A stretch of 64,000 bases of DNA from Sphingomonas kyeonggiensis (lineage in GTDB: Bacteria; Pseudomonadota; Alphaproteobacteria; Sphingomonadales; Sphingomonadaceae), in the NCBI RefSeq assembly GCF_030812785.1, contig NZ_JAUSTJ010000002.1:434001-498000 (forward strand). Reading direction: 5' to 3'. The translations under genes were made by a program, and so were the position numbers. Positions 61,192 through 64,000 of this stretch are shown piece after piece. Numbering within the stretch: position 1 is the stretch's first letter; each line of letters opens with the position of its first letter. Below the pieces are notes generated by a model, which was given only the letters and a program-made list of their open reading frames with translations, ran no database searches and was not told where the DNA came from.

Positions 61192-64000
61192 ATGCGTCGT
61201 CTCTTCAAGAACTGGTGGTTCGTCACCATCGCCTGCGCGCTGATCGTCGCGCTGCTGCTCGCGCTCGGCCTGCCGATCTTCGTCAAGTTCCTGCGGCCCC
61301 TGTGGGTGCGGATCCTCTGCGTCGTGCTGGTCGCCGCGATCTGGGGCCTGTTCGCGTATCTCCGCCACCGCCGCCACAAGCGCGCCGCGGATGCGATCGC
61401 CGCCGAGCTCGCCGCGCCCGATCCGGCCGGCGAGGAGAGCAAGGCGCTTGGGGCACGGATGCGTGAGGCCGTCGCCCAGCTCAAATCGGCCTCGGGCAAA
61501 CAGCGCAACTATCTCTACACGCGCCCCTGGTACGTCATCATCGGCCCGCCCGGCGCCGGCAAGACCACCGCGCTGCTCAACTCGGGCCTGCGCTTCCCCT
61601 TCGGTGACACCGCGATGAAGGGCGTCGGCGGCACCCGCAATCTCGATTTCTGGTTCGCCGACGAAGCAGTGATGGTCGACACCGCCGGTCGCTACACCAC
61701 CCAGGATTCGGACTATCAGGTCGACAGCCGCGGCTGGACCTCCTTCCTGGCGCTGCTCAAGAAGAACCGCCCGCTCCAGCCGGTCAACGGCGTGATCGTC
61801 GCGATCGGCGTGGACGAGCTGCTAGCCAGCGATTGCGCCAAGATCGACGCGCATGCCGCCGCCGTCCGCCGCCGGCTGGTCGAGGTGCGCAAGACGCTCG
61901 AAGTCGCCGCGCCGATCTATGTCCTGTTGACCAAGGCGGACCTGCTCGCCGGCTTCACCGAGTTCTTCGACGATCTCGACGTCGAGGGCCGCCGCGCCGT
62001 GCTCGGCCACAGCTTCGATCAGCCGCGCGGCCGCCCGTCCGCCGATGACGTCGCCACCGCATTCGACGAAGTCGCTCAGGCGGTGGCGGACCGTCAGGCC
62101 AAGCGCTTGTTCGACGAAGTCGATCCGCTGCGCCGCGCGCTGTTGCTCGGCTTCCCCGCCCAGCTCGGGTCGCTGCGCGCCCGGGTCGCCCGCTTCCTCG
62201 AAGGCGCCTTCACCAGCGGCGACGAGCCGAGCGGCCAGCTCCGGGGCTTCTACCTCACCAGCGGCGTCCAGCAGGGCGCGCCGCTCGACCGCATCCTGGC
62301 GGGCATGGCCGACATCTATGATCGCCCCGCCCAACCGGCCCAGGGCAGCGGCAGCTCGGGCCGCGCCTATTTCCTCAACCGGCTGCTCGGCGATGTGATG
62401 TTCGGCGAGGCCGGGCTGGTGACGATGGACCCCGCCGCCCGCCGCCGCCAGCGCGCCCGGCTGGTCGCCGGGCTCACCGCGATCACGGCGGTGGTGCTGC
62501 TCACCTTCACCGCCTGGGGCGTCAGCTTCGCCAATAATCGCGGCTTCCAGAACGACCTGCTGGCGAAGACCGAGGCCGCGCGCGGCCAGTTCCGCGAGGC
62601 CGGAATCGACCTGCAACAGGTCCGCGAGAGCGACGGCGACCTGCGCGCCGCGCTGCCCGGCCTCAACGCGCTGCGCAGCCTGCCGCGCGGCTATGCCGAT
62701 CGCCAGAAGGGCGGCCCGCCGCTGATGATGACCTTCGGCCTCTACGAAAGCGGGCTCAGCAGCCAGGCCGAGGAGACCTATCGCGAGGCGCTGCGCCGGG
62801 TGATGCTGCCCCGGCTGATGCTGCGGCTGGAGCAATATATGCGCGGCCATGGCGGCGACGCGATGGCGCTGTACGAGCCGCTCAAGGTCTATCTCATGCT
62901 CGGCCAGCAGGGCCCGATGGACGCGAAGACGGTCAAACGCTGGATCACCACCGATTGGGCGACCGAAGTCTATCCGGGTTCGGACAGCAATGCCGAGCGC
63001 GGCCAGCTTGCCCGCCATCTCGACGCGCTGCTCGAGGACAGGAACCTCGCCGGCGTCTGGGCCGATCGCAAGCCGCCGCTTGACGGTGCGCTGGTCGCCA
63101 GCGCCCGCGCGGCGATCGGCACGCTCTCGCTCGCCGACCGCGCCTATGCGGTGATGAAGCAGAAGGCCGCCACCGCCGGCGCCGATTGGGAAGCCGCCAA
63201 CATCCTGTCGCAGGGCGACGCCATCGCCTTCGCCGATCGCGAGAAGGTCCTGTCCACCCGCGTGCCCCATTTCTTCACCCGCGACGGGTTCGAGAAGAGC
63301 TACACGCTCGGCCTCGCCACCGTGCAGGAAGACTTGAAGCGCGATCTCTGGGTGCTCGGCGGCGATGCCGATACCGGCGGCGTGCGCGACGAGATGAGCA
63401 ACATCCGCCCCGGCGTCGCCGGCCTTTATGCCAAGGATTATATCGCCGCCTGGGAAGGCGTGATCGCCGCGATGCAGCCCGCGGACTATTTCCGCGATGC
63501 CTCTGCGTTCGGCGCGATGACCAAGAGCCCGTCGCCGATCAAGCGCGTGCTGCTCGAGTTGCGCAAGAACACCATCTTCGCCGGCGGCGCTCAGGCGGTC
63601 GGCAAGCGGATCGTGCAGGACCGGATCAACCGCTCGCGCTTCGGCCGCTATGCCGGAGACGCCACCAATGGCCGGGCCGCGGGGCTCGACGCGGGCGAGG
63701 AGATCACCGCCTATTTCCAGCCGCTCCACGACTATGTCGGCGACGGCAAGGGATCGGCCCCGATCGACGAGTTCGTCGCGGCGGTGAAGCAGGCGGGGCA
63801 GGCGGTGATCGCCGCCCAGTCGGTCGGCGGCGGCGGCGGATCGGACGCCACCCAGGCGCAGATGGCCACCGCCATGGCCTCGGTGAAGGCAGCCGCAGCC
63901 GGCGCGCCGCCCCAGCTCCAGGGCTTCGTCAACGCCGCGGCCGGCGGCGGATCGGCGGCGCAGATCAGCGCGGCCAAGGGCGCCGTCTCCGAAGCCTATG
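61192..64000 (+). CDS. tssM: Type VI secretion membrane protein TssM (cut at window end)
   Basis: The frame stays open to the end of the window, so at least 936 codons are visible of a family usually 1100-1300 residues. Two N-terminal helices (about residues 8-55), a cytoplasmic NTPase-like domain with Walker A GPPGAGKTT at residue 118 and VMVDTAGRYT, a third helix near residue 425-445, and a long periplasmic domain. TssM (IcmF) forms the membrane channel with TssL and TssJ. ATG 61192 follows GGAGCAGAGCGG. Confidence 0.95.
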   Translation, partial: MRRLFKNWWFVTIACALIVALLLALGLPIFVKFLRPLWVRILCVVLVAAIWGLFAYLRHRRHKRAADAIAAELAAPDPAGEESKALGARMREAVAQLKSASGKQRNYLYTRPWYVIIGPPGAGKTTALLNSGLRFPFGDTAMKGVGGTRNLDFWFADEAVMVDTAGRYTTQDSDYQVDSRGWTSFLALLKKNRPLQPVNGVIVAIGVDELLASDCAKIDAHAAAVRRRLVEVRKTLEVAAPIYVLLTKADLLAGFTEFFDDLDVEGRRAVLGHSFDQPRGRPSADDVATAFDEVAQAVADRQAKRLFDEVDPLRRALLLGFPAQLGSLRARVARFLEGAFTSGDEPSGQLRGFYLTSGVQQGAPLDRILAGMADIYDRPAQPAQGSGSSGRAYFLNRLLGDVMFGEAGLVTMDPAARRRQRARLVAGLTAITAVVLLTFTAWGVSFANNRGFQNDLLAKTEAARGQFREAGIDLQQVRESDGDLRAALPGLNALRSLPRGYADRQKGGPPLMMTFGLYESGLSSQAEETYREALRRVMLPRLMLRLEQYMRGHGGDAMALYEPLKVYLMLGQQGPMDAKTVKRWITTDWATEVYPGSDSNAERGQLARHLDALLEDRNLAGVWADRKPPLDGALVASARAAIGTLSLADRAYAVMKQKAATAGADWEAANILSQGDAIAFADREKVLSTRVPHFFTRDGFEKSYTLGLATVQEDLKRDLWVLGGDADTGGVRDEMSNIRPGVAGLYAKDYIAAWEGVIAAMQPADYFRDASAFGAMTKSPSPIKRVLLELRKNTIFAGGAQAVGKRIVQDRINRSRFGRYAGDATNGRAAGLDAGEEITAYFQPLHDYVGDGKGSAPIDEFVAAVKQAGQAVIAAQSVGGGGGSDATQAQMATAMASVKAAAAGAPPQLQGFVNAAAGGGSAAQISAAKGAVSEAY

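Overview
The window is GC-rich, densely coded DNA whose gene content and order point to an alphaproteobacterium of the order Sphingomonadales, most like Sphingomonas. The evidence is the large Sphingomonas/Caulobacter-type TonB-dependent receptors, a LacI regulator paired with a receptor, a BlaI/M56 peptidase pair, very compact operons, and intergenic palindromic repeats of two families. This assignment is by recognition, not by a database search.

Layout. (1) 1-13400: a uronate catabolism locus. It holds an FAH-family hydratase, a hexuronate-type MFS permease, uxaC, kduI, kduD, kdgK, a Tat-exported carboxylesterase, a LacI regulator and a large TonB-dependent receptor. The same motif, TGACACCGGT, sits upstream of the first gene, the regulator and the receptor, and looks like the LacI operator. 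(2) 13531-23926: potassium uptake. kup lies divergent from a kdp operon made of two small membrane ORFs, then kdpF, A, B, C, D and E. A duplicated TTTATGG site lies in the kup-kdp gap. (3) 23928-28817: tRNA-Thr(UGU), a DUF454 protein, an AraC regulator divergent from a methyltransferase and a siderophore-interacting (ViuB-like) protein, then an Nramp metal transporter preceded by a repeat-filled 585 bp leader with a possible structured RNA. (4) 28994-34128 (minus): blaI, an M56 peptidase, a secreted repeat protein and a TonB receptor, with two perfect BlaI-type operators upstream. (5) 34397-41875: an HTH-ATPase-TPR regulator, a short-chain dehydrogenase, a DipZ-like thioredoxin-fold protein with a degenerate active site, and a small detoxification operon (epoxide hydrolase, Ohr, alpha/beta hydrolase) ending in a strong terminator. 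(6) 42122-43403: a secreted small protein followed by a SleB-like hydrolase without a signal peptide. (7) 43583-56979: an operon of TpsB transporter, 2545-residue TpsA exoprotein, CHAT-protease lipoprotein and CPBP intramembrane protease. (8) 56966-64000: an M23 peptidase and, divergent from it, the start of a type VI secretion locus (tssK, tssL with an OmpA domain, tssM cut by the window end).

How they work together. Region 1 would import and catabolise oligouronides down to 2-keto-3-deoxy-6-phosphogluconate, with the LacI protein controlling both uptake and catabolism. Region 2 covers constitutive (Kup) and inducible (Kdp) potassium uptake. Regions 6 to 8 form a cell-surface and interbacterial block. 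The TpsB/TpsA/CHAT/CPBP operon is the best candidate for an incompletely described system: a surface exoprotein co-encoded with two proteases in different envelope compartments. The SleB-like protein and its secreted neighbour could be an effector/immunity pair served by the type VI system 15 kb downstream.
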